Source: Lolium rigidum
Lineage: Eukaryota; Streptophyta; Magnoliopsida; Poales; Poaceae
DNA length: 64,000 bases
Assembly (NCBI RefSeq): GCF_022539505.1
Contig: NC_061510.1
Location: forward strand, 94,008,292-94,072,291
Direction: 5' to 3'
In this document: piece by piece, positions 34,240 through 44,300 of the stretch
Layout of the letters: every line of letters begins with the position of its first letter
Numbering within the stretch: position 1 is the first letter of the stretch
The notes under the pieces: generated by a model
Seen by the model: only the letters and a program-made list of their open reading frames with translations
The model's database searches: none
What the model was told of the DNA's origin: nothing
Translations under genes and position numbers: made by a program

Positions 34240-34696
34240 GCGGGAGTAAAGAAAAGAAATAGAAAAGAAACAGAAAAGAAAAGAAAAGGAAAAAATAAAT
34301 AGAAAATAAAAGAAAAGGAAACAGGAAAAGAAAAGAAAAGAAAAAGAAAAGAAAAAGAAAAGCAATAGAAAAAATAAATAGAAAATAAATAGAAAAGAAA
34401 AAGAAAAGCAAAAGAAAAAATAAATAGAAAAGCAATAGAAAAAATAAATAAAAAAGAAATAGAAAAGAAAATAAATAGAAAAGAAAAGAAAAAGAAAAGC
34501 AATAGAAAATAATAAATAGAAAAGAAAAGAAAAAATAAAAGCAATAGAAAATATAAATAGAAAAGAAAATAAAAGAAAATAATAAATTGAAAAGAAAAGA
34601 AAAGAAAAGAAACAGAGAAGAAAAAATAAACAGAAAAGAAAAAGAAACAGCAAAAGAAAAGAAAACAGAAAAACAAAAAAGAAAAACAAAAAAAAA
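34240..34696 (+). repeat. 450-bp strand-asymmetric purine (GAAA-type) tract
   Basis: Almost unbroken GAAAAG, AAATAG and AAACAG units with very few pyrimidines on the plus strand. All long open frames over it on the minus strand (Phe/Leu/Ser runs) are artefacts of this composition. The tract ends exactly where the 80-bp palindrome starts. Confidence 0.9.
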
Positions 34697-34776
34697 ACCT
34701 TTGGCACCGGTTGGTGCCACCAACCGGTACGAAAGGCCTTTCGTACCGGTTGGTGGCACCAACCGGTGCCAAAGGT
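34697..34776. repeat. 80-bp perfect palindrome built from ACCGGT motifs
   Basis: Each 40-base half is the exact reverse complement of the other, with the centre at 34736/34737 (GAAAGG|CCTTTC). Each half contains ACCTTTGGCACCGGTTGGTG and CCAACCGGTACGAAAGG. Symmetry ends at 34696/34777. It looks like two subterminal hairpins joined back to back. Confidence 0.95.
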
Positions 34777-35274
34777 CGTTCCCAGGCATTTTGACTTAGC
34801 CGCGCGGCCAAATCTCCCCCAAATCCCCCAAAATCTTCACGAGATTGCCGCGCGCGTCGCCGCCGTCGTCCACGCCGTCGAGCACCACGACGTCGCCGCC
34901 GTCGAGCACCACGCCGTCGAACTCCGCGCCGTCGCCGTTGCCATCGTCCGCGCGCTCGCCGTCGTCCACGCCCGCCGAGCACCGCGCCGTCGAACTCCTC
35001 TCTCTCTCCGCGCGCGCCGGCGGTACGTACGTCCTCCACGCCGGCCGCCGCACCATGGCGCCGTCGGCGTCCCTCTCCCTTGTCCTGCCCTCGCCCGCGC
35101 GCTGCACGCTGCCTCGCTGCTGCTCGCGTCTAGGTCGGCGTCTCGCTGTGCGCTCCCGGCCTCCGCCTCGGCGCCGGCCGGGTCACGCCCGCAGGGTGTT
35201 CGACCCATGCCGAGCCGCGCGTGCGCGGTGGTGGAGGCCGTGCGCCGGGGAGATCGAGGGAGGCCGTGCTCCGT
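34777..35274. other. GC-rich CGTCGCCGTCG-repetitive DNA
   Basis: CGTCG/CACGCC repeats dominate. Open frames on all strands reflect composition. No domain is recognised. Possibly part of the same captured block as 35275-35870. Confidence 0.45.
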
Positions 35275-35523
35275 CTAGGTCCGCGTCGGCACCCCGTCGG
35301 CGGTCGAGCCGGTAGACGAGGTCGTGGGGATGCGGAGCGGCACGAGCTTGCCGCCGGAGAAGAGCTGGTCGGCGGGGAGAATGGTGGACACCGCGGAGCA
35401 CCCGGCGAGGAAGAACTCGAAGTCGGCGCCGGCCTTGCCCGGTCCCGCTCCCGCGGCCATGGACGCGTCCCTCCCGCCGCCGGCGTCGTCGAGGCCGAAG
35501 GAGACGCCGTTGAGTTTGAAGAG
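35275..35523 (-). pseudogene. Captured host gene fragment, minus strand
   Basis: The minus-strand frame reads LKLNGVSFGLDDAGGGRDAS then MAAGAGPGKAGADFEFFLAG, CSAVSTILPADQLFSGGKLV and PLR. The FEF ... LPAD.LF..GKLVPLR layout resembles plant membrane-associated kinase-regulator/DUF1645-like proteins, where a short FEF core precedes PADELF-GKLLPL. The match is only to this short motif, so the family is a guess. It is GC-rich and opposite in strand to the transposon genes, as expected for captured host DNA. Confidence 0.45.
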
Positions 35524-35675
35524 TTAAAAGGGGCAGCGAATATTAGAGTACCTATTTTCCTAAGTCAATGTAAAAGAAAAGAGTAGTATGTGTTCTCGAA
35601 AAAATAAATATTTTTTGACAAACATGCATTAGTATTAATTCCGGAGAAAACAATCGATGAACAACGAAACATTTT

Positions 35676-35870
35676 TTAGAAATATAGAGTGGTGGAAGAA
35701 CACATGCAAATGTGGGCCATTTGAAAATAAAATTGAGGAGTTACCGATGAAGTGCGGTAGGGGCGGACGCGGCCGACGAGCGCGTTCCGGATGTGGAGGC
35801 TGCGCACCCGCACGCCGGAGCACGAGTCGATGGTCACCGCCGTCGTAGATTTAGGGAAAGAAAAAATAGG
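35676..35870 (-). pseudogene. Second captured exon-like fragment, minus strand
   Basis: The minus strand reads STTAVTIDSCSGVRVRSLHI then RNALVGRVRPYRTSS. A GTAACT donor-like site follows, and then non-coding-like AT-rich sequence. GC content drops sharply at that point, as at an exon-intron border. The protein is not recognised. Confidence 0.4.
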
Positions 35871-35904
35871 ACCACCGTAGTAGATTAAGAGAAAGAAGAG
35901 CGAG

Positions 35905-35968
35905 AGGAGGAACACCGAGTCCATGGAGGAACACCGAGTCCATGGAGGAACGCCGAGTCCGTGGGTTA
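35905..35968. repeat. Short 20-bp tandem repeat
   Basis: Three units of CATGGAGGAACACCGAGTC type, followed by TTAGGGTTAGGGTTA. The second part resembles telomere-like repeats but is too short and not the plant TTTAGGG type. Confidence 0.7.
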
Positions 35969-36085
35969 GGGTTAGGGTTATTGCTTTCTTCATTTCAATT
36001 GTTATCCATCTAGCAATCTGTTATATGATCATGACAAGATGAATGAAATATAATTGCTTTCTTAATTTTGTAGTGACATTGAGCT

Positions 36086-37540
36086 ATGGCGGACGGCACC
36101 TTCGTCCGAGATGAGGAGGGGGAAGAAGCGGTGCAGAAATTGATATATGAGAGTGCCCGTGGGGCTGATGGAGATGAAACAGATTTTGCCGACTTTCTGA
36201 ATGATTTCGGCGAGGGACTTGAGTCCGAACAAGTTAGAAGAGACAACGAAGTTTCCATAACAAACTCCGCCGAGGTGTATATTTATGTATCAAGTCTATG
36301 TTCATATCACTAGATGCATTCATTTATTTGTATTTCACTTATTAACGAATAATTTTTCTATTAGCCTTATGGAACATCGAGCAAGTCTGTTAAAACAAAA
36401 CGAGGCCCGACGCGAGTTCTAAAGGGCGAGGGTAGGTTAGCCCTCACGGCATTTAAGGATAATGGTGAACCGGTGCATCCCAAAGATCACTCGCACCAAA
36501 TTTACAAGTCAAGCTGGAGTTCTTGTTAGGGACCATGTACCGATCAGCATTCGAGAGTGGCATAAGCCGAAGAAAGCGGACAATGAAGCTAGTTATGTCA
36601 ACGACGCGATGAAAAAGTTTCTTTGGGAAACTCGCCGACACGCTTCAGCCTACCGGAAGACATGACGGAAGGCCAGAAGAATAAAGTCAAGGAATGGACT
36701 CTCAAGAAGATGGCCATACAATTCCAGACTTGGAAGAAAAATTTATGGGACAAATATAAGAATGAAGATCCAGTATTCGATGATAATCTAGTGAAGATAA
36801 AGGATCACTGGCAAGAATTTAAGAGGTATAAGCAATCGTCTACTTTTGTGTCTCGATCGGTCACAAATAAGAAAAATGCTGCAAAGAAGACAATTTGGCA
36901 TCATATGGGGTCAGGTGGCTACAAGACTGCCATTCCGAGGTGGATAGCGTATGAAAATGAACTGATGGCTGCAGGAATCACTCCACAGACATGGGACTGG
37001 CCCGAACGGTCCAAGTTCTGGTTGTTCGCGCATGGGGCAGGGTTGGACCCAAAGACAGGGCTGATCGTTGCGAAGGGAAAATGGAAGGAAAAGATTGAGC
37101 AAATCGTACCGAAGCTTGTAGCTGCAATTGAACAGGTTCGAAAGGGAGAGTACATTCCCGATAGAGAGAATGACGAGCTGACACTCGCTCTGGGGAATCC
37201 TGAACACGTTGGACGGGTACGAGCTCGCCCAGGTCTCACCATGAAGGAAGCGTTCCCAGAGTCCGCTGACACTTATAGAAGCCGTTCGCGGAAGAAGAAG
37301 AAGGATGCCGACATTGTAACGGAATTGTTAACTAGGGTGGAGGCGCTTGAGAAAAATCAGAGGCCACCTGACCAGCCGATGTTCCTACAGGATCCTCAAG
37401 CCGATGCCGCCCCATCTCAGCGAAGAAGCAGTGTGGGTTCCACGCATCTTGACGGATGTGGAGGAAGCTACCCCGTGGATTATGTCACGGAGAAGACAGA
37501 TTGCGAGCTCTATATGTTATTCAGTAACCGCGTCTGTTAA
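36086..37540 (+). pseudogene. Second CACTA protein (plant Ptta/En/Spm-type transposon protein)
   Basis: Exon 1 (36086-36274) begins MADGTFVRDEEGEEAVQKLI and is acidic. A GTGTAT donor and a TTTTTCTATTAG acceptor bound an intron 36275-36364. Exon 2 starts PYGTSSKSVKTKRGPTRVLK. A frameshift near 36490 moves the reading to SQAGVLVRDHVPISIREWHK, and another near 36620 moves it to the long frame 36623-37540 (WTLKKMAIQFQTWKKNLW, SVTNKKNAAKKTIWHHMGSG then GYKTAIPRW). This second transposon protein is thought to act on subterminal repeats. The C-terminal part includes a coiled segment (ELLTRVEALEKN). Confidence 0.78.
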
Positions 37541-38599
37541 GGTGGCGGTCGGTTATGTTTACCCAAGTGAAGAAGGAGCAACGCACCACCATATGCCCAT
37601 TCCACCTGGCTGTGTTCGTGTCGGGGTGGATGAAGTTGTTCCGGCTTTTGAATCAGTGGAGCTTGATATTCCTAGAGGTGACGATGAGAGGACACTTGCC
37701 GATGTCAAGCACGGTTTCGCCCTATGGCCGAAGAAGTACGTCGTCCTTCTGCAAAGGCCACCGACTCCTCATAGCAGTCCACATGAGCATCAAAGGCCTT
37801 CGACTCCTCCTCCTAGCAGTCCACATGAGCAGCAAAGTCCATACCTACCCGAGAGGGACCCCAGCATGAGTCCACCACCTCGAGATCCTCCGCGTAAGAC
37901 AGCACCTGGTAAGCGGAATGGTACGCCGCCTAAGAAGAGATCTAGAAAGGAGAAACCACTGCCGCCTATTGAGAAGTTACCTTGGGAAAAAACTCCCGAG
38001 GAAAACCAGAAGCCGTTGAGTCCCAGCGGAGGGCCTTTTTTGCTAAGAAAGAGCCGGAGATACCTTTTGAGAAGACACTAGATCCGGTGAAGGATTATCG
38101 TACAGTCGAGAATCAGTATAACCCTGAACCATCGCCGCCATCCGACTATAGGCGTTCTATTGAAAGGTCGTACGACCAAATGATGGAGGCGAAAAACCCC
38201 ACTACCAGCTCGGGTATCGGGGAGATAAAAGGGATACACCAAGTCTACCAGCTCGGAGAACAACCCGTTAAATCGGTCCCCCCTCTAAAGGTGTTTGACG
38301 AGAAGGCCGTTCAAAGTTCTCGACAAATCTCAACCGATTACGCCATGGCTAAGGTAGTATATCAATATGTTCAAGGGAAAGATTTGGTCGAGAATCTCAG
38401 CAAGCTACCAACAAGTATGCGTAACTTGCATACGTGGTACGGTGTTGCCGCAAAGGGAGGGATGGAGACTATCATGGTGCGAGTTAAGGAAGAGCACTAC
38501 TTCCAAGAATACTCTGTGAGCGTTGACTTCTCCGAGCTTTTCCAGTTATACAATCTTCGGGCCCTCGACAAATCTATCGTCAGTTGCTATTGTCTGTAA
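37500..38599 (+). pseudogene. DUF8039-like and Pro-rich linker of the CACTA protease gene
   Basis: From about 37535 the frame reads VAVGYVYPSEEGATHHHMPI, GCVRVGVDEVVPAFESVEL and HGFALWPKKYVVLLQ, a DUF8039-type domain. A Pro/Ser-rich repeat follows (HSSPHEHQRPSTPPPSSPHE) and then Lys/Pro-rich linker sequence. A frameshift near 38040 continues in frame 37982-38599 (EPEIPFEKTLDPVKDYRTVE, STDYAMAKVVYQYVQGKDLV). Domains of this kind precede Ulp1 in grass CACTA elements. A splice donor GTAAGT follows at 38597. Confidence 0.7.
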
Positions 38600-38686
38600 G
38601 TGATTTATTTATATAATTTGAGAAGTCTTTAGCTCAGCTCCTTGATTATCTGCAAATTATAATCTTTTGTGCGCTATGTTATGCAG

Positions 38687-39640
38687 ATTGAAGATGCTCG
38701 AATGCAAAAGGGATGAAATCAAGGACATTGGGTTCATTGACCCGGACACAATGCATGTCAAGACCATAGAAGAACCCCTCTATAACAGGGATACACCGGA
38801 GACTTTGCTAAGGTTTTTGAAGCGACAACGTGACAAAAAGACAATACTTTGGCCTTACAACTTCCGAGTGAGTGTTACTCTCTTATAACACATTCTATTT
38901 TGCTCACTTATATATATGACACTACATATTTAAACGTGCGCAGGTTTCACTTTATTCTTATCGTCATTAAAATGTACGAAGGAGAAGTTGAAGTCTTTGA
39001 CTCACTAACCAAAGAGCCTATACAATACAAGTCTTGTTTTCTTATGCTCAAAAGGTAATTCAAATTCTTATCGGTTTTTTGTTAGTTTCCTGATATCAAC
39101 TGATTGATAACTCTTTTGTGCATTTTCTTTTGTCGGGCAGCGTATGGGAAACTTTCATCAAGGAAGATCAGTCCCATGATTGGAAACCGAAGCTGATATG
39201 GCGTGCGAACAAAGTAAGTAGTACTACCTAGGTCCACACACCTTTATCATACTTCATTATTGTTTGACTGAATTATATTCTTGTACAGAAATGCGCAAAA
39301 CAACCACCGGGGACTAATCTATGTGGATACTACGTTTGCGAGTACATCCACGGAATTGTCAGCGAGAGAGCGAATAATGAAAGAAATAGAGAGGTACGAA
39401 AATAATATTCACAAATTTATTTTCTTACCATAAGTTGTGCTGAGTTTCAGTAATAATTGTTTGATTTGTGATTTGATATAACACACATAGCTCATGTATT
39501 CATCTTATTCTTTTACAGTTGAGAAGAAAGCGGGAGAAGATCGGAATCGAGGAGCGCTTCAAAGCAATCGGCGATGAATTGGCGGGATTTTTCCTTCGGG
39601 AAGTCATACCACCATCCGGAGAGTACCACTATGCATAAAG
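38687..39640 (+). pseudogene. Ulp1-like (C48) cysteine protease exons
   Basis: Several short exons separated by plant-type introns (acceptor ATGCAG at 38681-38686; donor GTGAGT near 38868 and acceptor GCGCAG at 38938-38943; further pairs near 39055-39141, 39215-39290 and 39395-39519). Exon protein: MLECKRDEIKDIGFIDPDTM, then the catalytic His in FHFILIVIK, Asp in VEVFDSL, Gln in KQPPGTNLCGYYVC with the catalytic Cys (CGYY), and the tail RRKREKIGIEERFKAIGDEL. All four active-site positions are kept. One exon junction (38867/38944) does not hold the reading frame. Ulp1 proteases cleave SUMO. Their role in CACTA elements is unknown. Confidence 0.75.
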
Positions 39641-39989
39641 ATCTTCTCCAGCTCCTCGATTGCTTTGTGTGTATATATAGTTTGACTCGGAGTGTACCAC
39701 TATGGTACATGTGTGTAATAGATCGATCGATCTTCATGCTTGTACTATGGTGCATCGACTTGATTTGCATCGGAGAGTACTACTTATGCAATTACATGTG
39801 TGTTATATTATATGCACCAACTTTATATGCATCACCTTGATCTTCATGTACTACGTAAACCCAAACGCATTTCCGGTGCATCGACGCGATATGAAACGCT
39901 CCGATACCCCTAAACCCCTACGAAACCCTAAACCCTGAATTCTTCGCCGCGGCAGAGATTCTCGAATTTTTCCTGCCGAGGCAGCCTAC

Positions 39990-40165
39990 CTTTGCCACCG
40001 GTTTGTAGTACAAACCGGTACGAAAGGTCCATCGACGTGCGCTCTCCTGGGCGCCCACGTGGAGGGCCATCTATACCGGTTCGTAAGGAACCGGTAGGAA
40101 AGGGGGGGGGCCTTTTGCACCGGATATTTTATACCGGTTGCTAAACCGGTGCAAATGGCCCTCTG
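39990..40165. repeat. Right subterminal ACCGGT palindrome cluster
   Basis: Units at 39998-40029 (CACCGGTTTGTAGTACAAAC), 40072-40103 (ATACCGGTTCGTAAGGAACC) and 40115-40162 (nested CACCGG/ACCGGT motifs). They mirror the left subterminal set. Confidence 0.85.
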
Positions 40166-40185
40166 GAACCGGTATTGATCAGCGT

Positions 40186-40198
40186 TTTTCCACTAGTG
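40186..40198 (-). repeat. Right terminal inverted repeat of the CACTA element
   Basis: TTTTCCACTAGTG, the exact reverse complement of the left 13 bases, followed by AAC. Confidence 0.95.
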
Positions 40199-40201
40199 AA
40201 C

Positions 40202-40710
40202 TAATCATTTCTCATGGGACTGGAGCAAGTGGGTGTAAAGAAATCGGGCGCTGTCCTTGCTTAGAGCGGCATTAGGACGTGATGCCTGTGGGTGTCGATC
40301 GGTTGAATGCATGTCCCGGTTGGTTCGACTATTTATTTAATCAGCTCTTAGGCTTGCATTGGGTGCGAGATCACATCTGTATTTGCTGGCCAAGTTTCTA
40401 AATTTTCTTGCATTGCATCTCTTTTCTGTAATGCTTGTGCATGATGTGAGTTGCCTCAACACTTGTGCAGAATCGTGCTGGAGACATTTCAGTTATTAGT
40501 CCGTACCCACTGATAGGGATTACTGATGCCACATTCCAACCTAGATTGCTCGAAAGGCCATGCCTTGTGCATGACGACGTGCCTCGATCGACATCTGTGC
40601 AGAATCGTGATGGAGACATTTCTGACATTCGTCAGTGGCCACTGATGCTGCATTCCCACATGAACTGCTTGAAAGGCCATGCACTACCACCTTCTTTGGC
40701 TACCAAATAA
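40202..40710. repeat. Spacer with diverged tandem duplication
   Basis: A block with CTGTGCAGAATCGTG-TGGAGACATTT and later AAAGGCCATGC occurs at about 40464-40570 and again at 40597-40690, period about 133 bp. A plus-strand frame stays open through both copies (40465-40710, 81 residues: QNRAGDISVIS and QNRDGDISDIR). No known domain. It could be a remnant of a coding repeat. Confidence 0.6.
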
Positions 40711-40730
40711 TCTATACCTAATAATAAAGG
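40711..40730 (+). other. Helitron 5' terminus
   Basis: TCTATACCTAATAATAAAGG preceded by A (40710). Confidence 0.7.
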
Positions 40731-41040
40731 GAGAAGTGTTTCCGTGGTTTCTTCCGTCAAACTGATTTCGTCCGTCGTTGCTTATTTCCTTCGTCCGTTC
40801 GTTTGTTCTTGTACGACATCAACCGAAATTGGTATGCCAAACTCAGACCTCCGAGTAGTAATCAAAACGGAGTCTACATGTCATGGGCTTCTAAATTGTG
40901 GCCTGGTCCATCCTTGGCTTTCCGTGATGGTATCCTAACTTTACATGTACATCCTTCATCGTGTCTCCTTCAATCCAAATCCAAACTTAGAAACTTTAAA
41001 CATACAGTTTCTCAAAAACAAAAAAGAACTTGGAACGTAC

Positions 41041-41045
41041 GGGAT
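41041..41045. repeat. Left target-site duplication GGGAT of the copia element
   Basis: GGGAT here and at 53021-53025. Confidence 0.95.
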
Positions 41046-41194
41046 TGTTAGACTTGTATAGCTGTGTATTTGTACAGACCGTATGTGGTCGTTGTATTGT
41101 ACTCTTGTATTGGTACGTTGTACCCTCCTATATATATGAGAGACAAGCCACCCCTAGAGGGTTGAGCAAGTTCCCCAACATTATACGTTTAACA
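41046..41194 (+). repeat. 5' LTR, 149 bp
   Basis: TGTTAGACTTGTATAGCTGT to ACGTTTAACA. It carries the TATA box CTATATATATG near 41130. The downstream TGGTATCAGCC at 41195 is the tRNA-Met-type primer-binding site, abutting the LTR with no spacer. Confidence 0.95.
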
Positions 41195-41315
41195 TGGTAT
41201 CAGCCTAACCTACCGATCCTCCTCGTTGGCCGCCGCCTAGCCAAACCCTAGCCGCCGCCACCGATCTCTCCCACCTCCGCCGGCCACCGCCTAGCCTAGC
41301 CCTAGCGTCGCCGCC

Positions 41316-44300
41316 ATGTCCGCTTCCGCACCGAGTGCCTCTAGCGCAGGGGTTCTTCCTGCCTCGCTAGCCGCTCTCCTCTCCTCCCCGCCGGGCTCGC
41401 TTGCTCCGCCGGTGCCTCAGTTTTTTGGCACCACCAGCGTCGGCTCCATGTTCTCGGGCCCGACCCTGCCGTCCACTGCGCCTGCTGCGGCTGCAACATC
41501 CGTTGCCACGACGATGGCCGCGCCGTCTGTGACCTCTTCTGGCTCCTCGACGCTCGCCCTCCAACCGCCGGCCTCGGTGGACGTCACTCCGTCTCTGGAA
41601 ACCGCGCCATCCGCTCCTCCGATCAGGGACGTCGTCACGACGGCTGTCATGCCGTTTCACTTCGACAACCTGATCACCATCCGGCTGACGCCGGACAACT
41701 ATCTCTTTTGGCGCGCCAAGGTGTTGCCGCTGCTCCGCAGCCGCTCTCTCCTTGGGTATGTTGATGGTTCTTTGCCGTGTCCTCCGCAGGTGATCGCGAC
41801 TATCCACGGCCCTGCCATCAATCCTGCGCATCTTGTGTGGGAGCAGCAGGATCAAGCAATCCTCTCCGCCATCCAGGGCTCCTTGAGCGACGGGGTTGCC
41901 GGCCTATGCCTCTTTGCCGCCACCTCCCGCGACGCCTGGGCCACCTTGGAGCATGCCTTCGCTCAGGTCTCTACCTCGCGCTCGATGGCCATCCGCAGCA
42001 AGCTCGAAGACATCAAGAAGCTTGACTCCTCCGCCACCACCTACTTCAACAAGATAAAGGTGCTGGCGGACACTTTGACCTCCATTGGTCAGCCCCTTCG
42101 TGACGAGGAATTCGCTGGCTACGTGCTCAAAGGCCTCGATCAGGAGTATGATAGTCTTCACGAGGCTGTCCACAACGCCACGACGCCCATGACTCCTCGC
42201 GAGCTCTACTCGCGTCTCCTCAACACGGAACAGCGTGTCGAAGCTCGTCGCACTTCTGTTGTCCTTGTCGATCAGCCTGCTGCCTTCTGGGCCGCTCGCG
42301 GCCAGCGACCACCTGCACCGATACCCGTGTCCAAGGCTCCCTCACCCGCTGCACCGACCTCGGGTGGGAGCCGTGAGGATCGAGTGTGCCAGCTCTGTGG
42401 TCGTGCTCGTCACGTTGCCGCTCGGTGCCACCGTCGCTTCCAGCGGAGTTTCCTCGGCCTTGGCAATGATGGCAAGAACAACGAGCGCCAACTCGCCATG
42501 GCGGACTTTGCCTCGCCTTCACCTCCTGCCGCTCACATCGCCACCAAGGCCAAGGACCAGCATGCCGATCACGGGTTTACACCGTCCTACCCTGTTGATC
42601 CGGCGTGGTATATGGATACCGGCGCTACGGACCACATGACGAACGAGCTCAGCAAGCTCACCACGCATCAGCCCTACTATGGCCACGACAAGGTTCACAC
42701 CGCCAATGGTGTAGGTATGCCCATCTCTCATATTGGCCAAGCATCTCTTTTAACTAGTCATCCATCTAGGCAGCTTCATCTTCGTAATATTTTACGGGTT
42801 CCTTCGGTCACTCGCAATTTATTATCAGTTCCCAAACTCAGCCTTGATAACAATGTCCTATGTGAATTTCACCCGTTTGATCTTTTTGTCAAGGACCGAG
42901 CAACCCGGGACGTTCTGCTTAGTGGTCGATTGAGCCAAGGCTTGTACCGTCTGGAGGATCCATCTGCCCCGTGCGTCTTCAGCGGTGTCCGTGTGTTGCC
43001 GTCCCAGTGGCACTCTCGCCTTGGTCATCCTGCCACTCCCATTGTTCGCCATATTCTTCATCGCCATGAGCTGCCATTAGAGTCTAGCAATAAAGAGATA
43101 GGTGTGTGTGATGCTTGTCAACAAGGCAAAAGCCACCAACTCCCCTTTGTTTCATCCACCAGAGAAGTTAAGAGTCCTCTTGAATTTGTGTTTTCTGATG
43201 TCTGGGGTCCAGCACAAACATCTGTTAGTGGTCACAATTACCATGTCAGTTTTATTGATGCTTATAGTCGATTTACCTGGCTTTATTTGATCAAGCGCAA
43301 GTCTGATGTGTTTGATATATTTCTTCAGTTTCAACTTCATGTCGAACGTCTTCTTAAGCATAAAATTATTCATGTTCAGTCGGATTGGGGGGGCGAGTAT
43401 CGCAACCTCAACACTTTCTTTAATAAGCTTGGGATTTCTCATCGCGTTTCATGCCCGCATACACATCAGCAAAATGGCGCTGTAGAACGCAAACATCGTC
43501 ATATAGTTGAAACTGGACTCACTTTGCTCGCTCATGCCTCGGTGCCCTTTAGGTTCTGGAGTGATGCTTTTGCCACCGCGTGTTTTCTCATCAACAGATT
43601 ACCTACACGTGGTCTTCATATGAAAACCCCCCTTGAGCTTCTCTTGAATGAAACCCCGGACTATACCTTTCTCAAGGTGTTTGGGTGTGCTTGTTGGCCT
43701 CACCTTCGTCCATATAATAGTCGAAAACTCGAGTTTCGGTCTAAAAAGTGTGTGTTTTTAGGGTATAGTTCCCTACATAAAGGCTACAAGTGTCTCCATG
43801 TACCCACTAATCGTGTTTACATCTTCCGGGACGTTGTCTTTGATGAACATGTCTTTCCCTTTGCCGCCATGACTCCGCCATCCACCACAGCCTCCAACAT
43901 GCCTTCATCTCCCTTGCCTGGCCAATTTGAAGATGTTGCATATTCGCCTGTGTTGTTGCCTAATCATGGTGCAGGAATTGGACGCGGTGCTCGATTGGAG
44001 CTTCTCCCGGATGCGCCTCTTAGCGCTGTGGCGCTCCACGTCGATCCAGTGCATGTGCATGCTCCTGGTCACGACGATCGCTCCCCGGATGCTGCCCCCA
44101 GCGCCTCGTCGACATCATCGCCTGGGCTGGCGTCCCCAGGGCTCGGCTCACCTGGGCCTGCGTCTCCCCGGACTGCCTGGCCTGGCCAGGCGTCCCCGCG
44201 GTTCAGCACGCCTGGGCTGGAGCCTTCGCCTCGTTCGCCGATCCATCCGCCTGGGTCGGCTGCGCCCTCGTCGCCAGTCCCCACGGCGACAGCCGCCTCA

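Larger units (their letters stand above)
28808..40198 (+). mobile_element. CACTA (En/Spm) DNA transposon, 11.4 kb
   Basis: Both ends are exact: CACTAGTGGAAAA at 28808-28820 and its reverse complement at 40186-40198. The 3-bp target duplication AAC is present on both sides (28805-28807 and 40199-40201). Subterminal regions carry many ACCGGT-centred palindromes. Inside, plus-strand genes encode a TNP2-type transposase region (29594-32931), a second plant transposon protein (36086-37540) and a Ulp1-like protease gene (about 37540-39640). All are interrupted by frameshifts. The middle (32940-36060) holds unusual non-transposon DNA, probably captured. The perfect duplication shows that it is a single insertion whose ends still match. 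Confidence 0.95.

Noticed and set aside
34101..35039. Long minus-strand frames full of Phe and Leu over the purine tract
   Set aside because: They result from GAAA-type repeats read as TTTC. No real protein composition or start context.
35955..35968. Telomere-like TTAGGGTTAGGGTTA
   Set aside because: Only about two units, and the plant repeat is TTTAGGG. No array around it.
28808..40198. Idea that the window holds a defence-type or CRISPR-like system
   Set aside because: Repeats are transposon subterminal motifs and palindromes, not spaced direct repeats. The genome is eukaryotic plant nuclear DNA.
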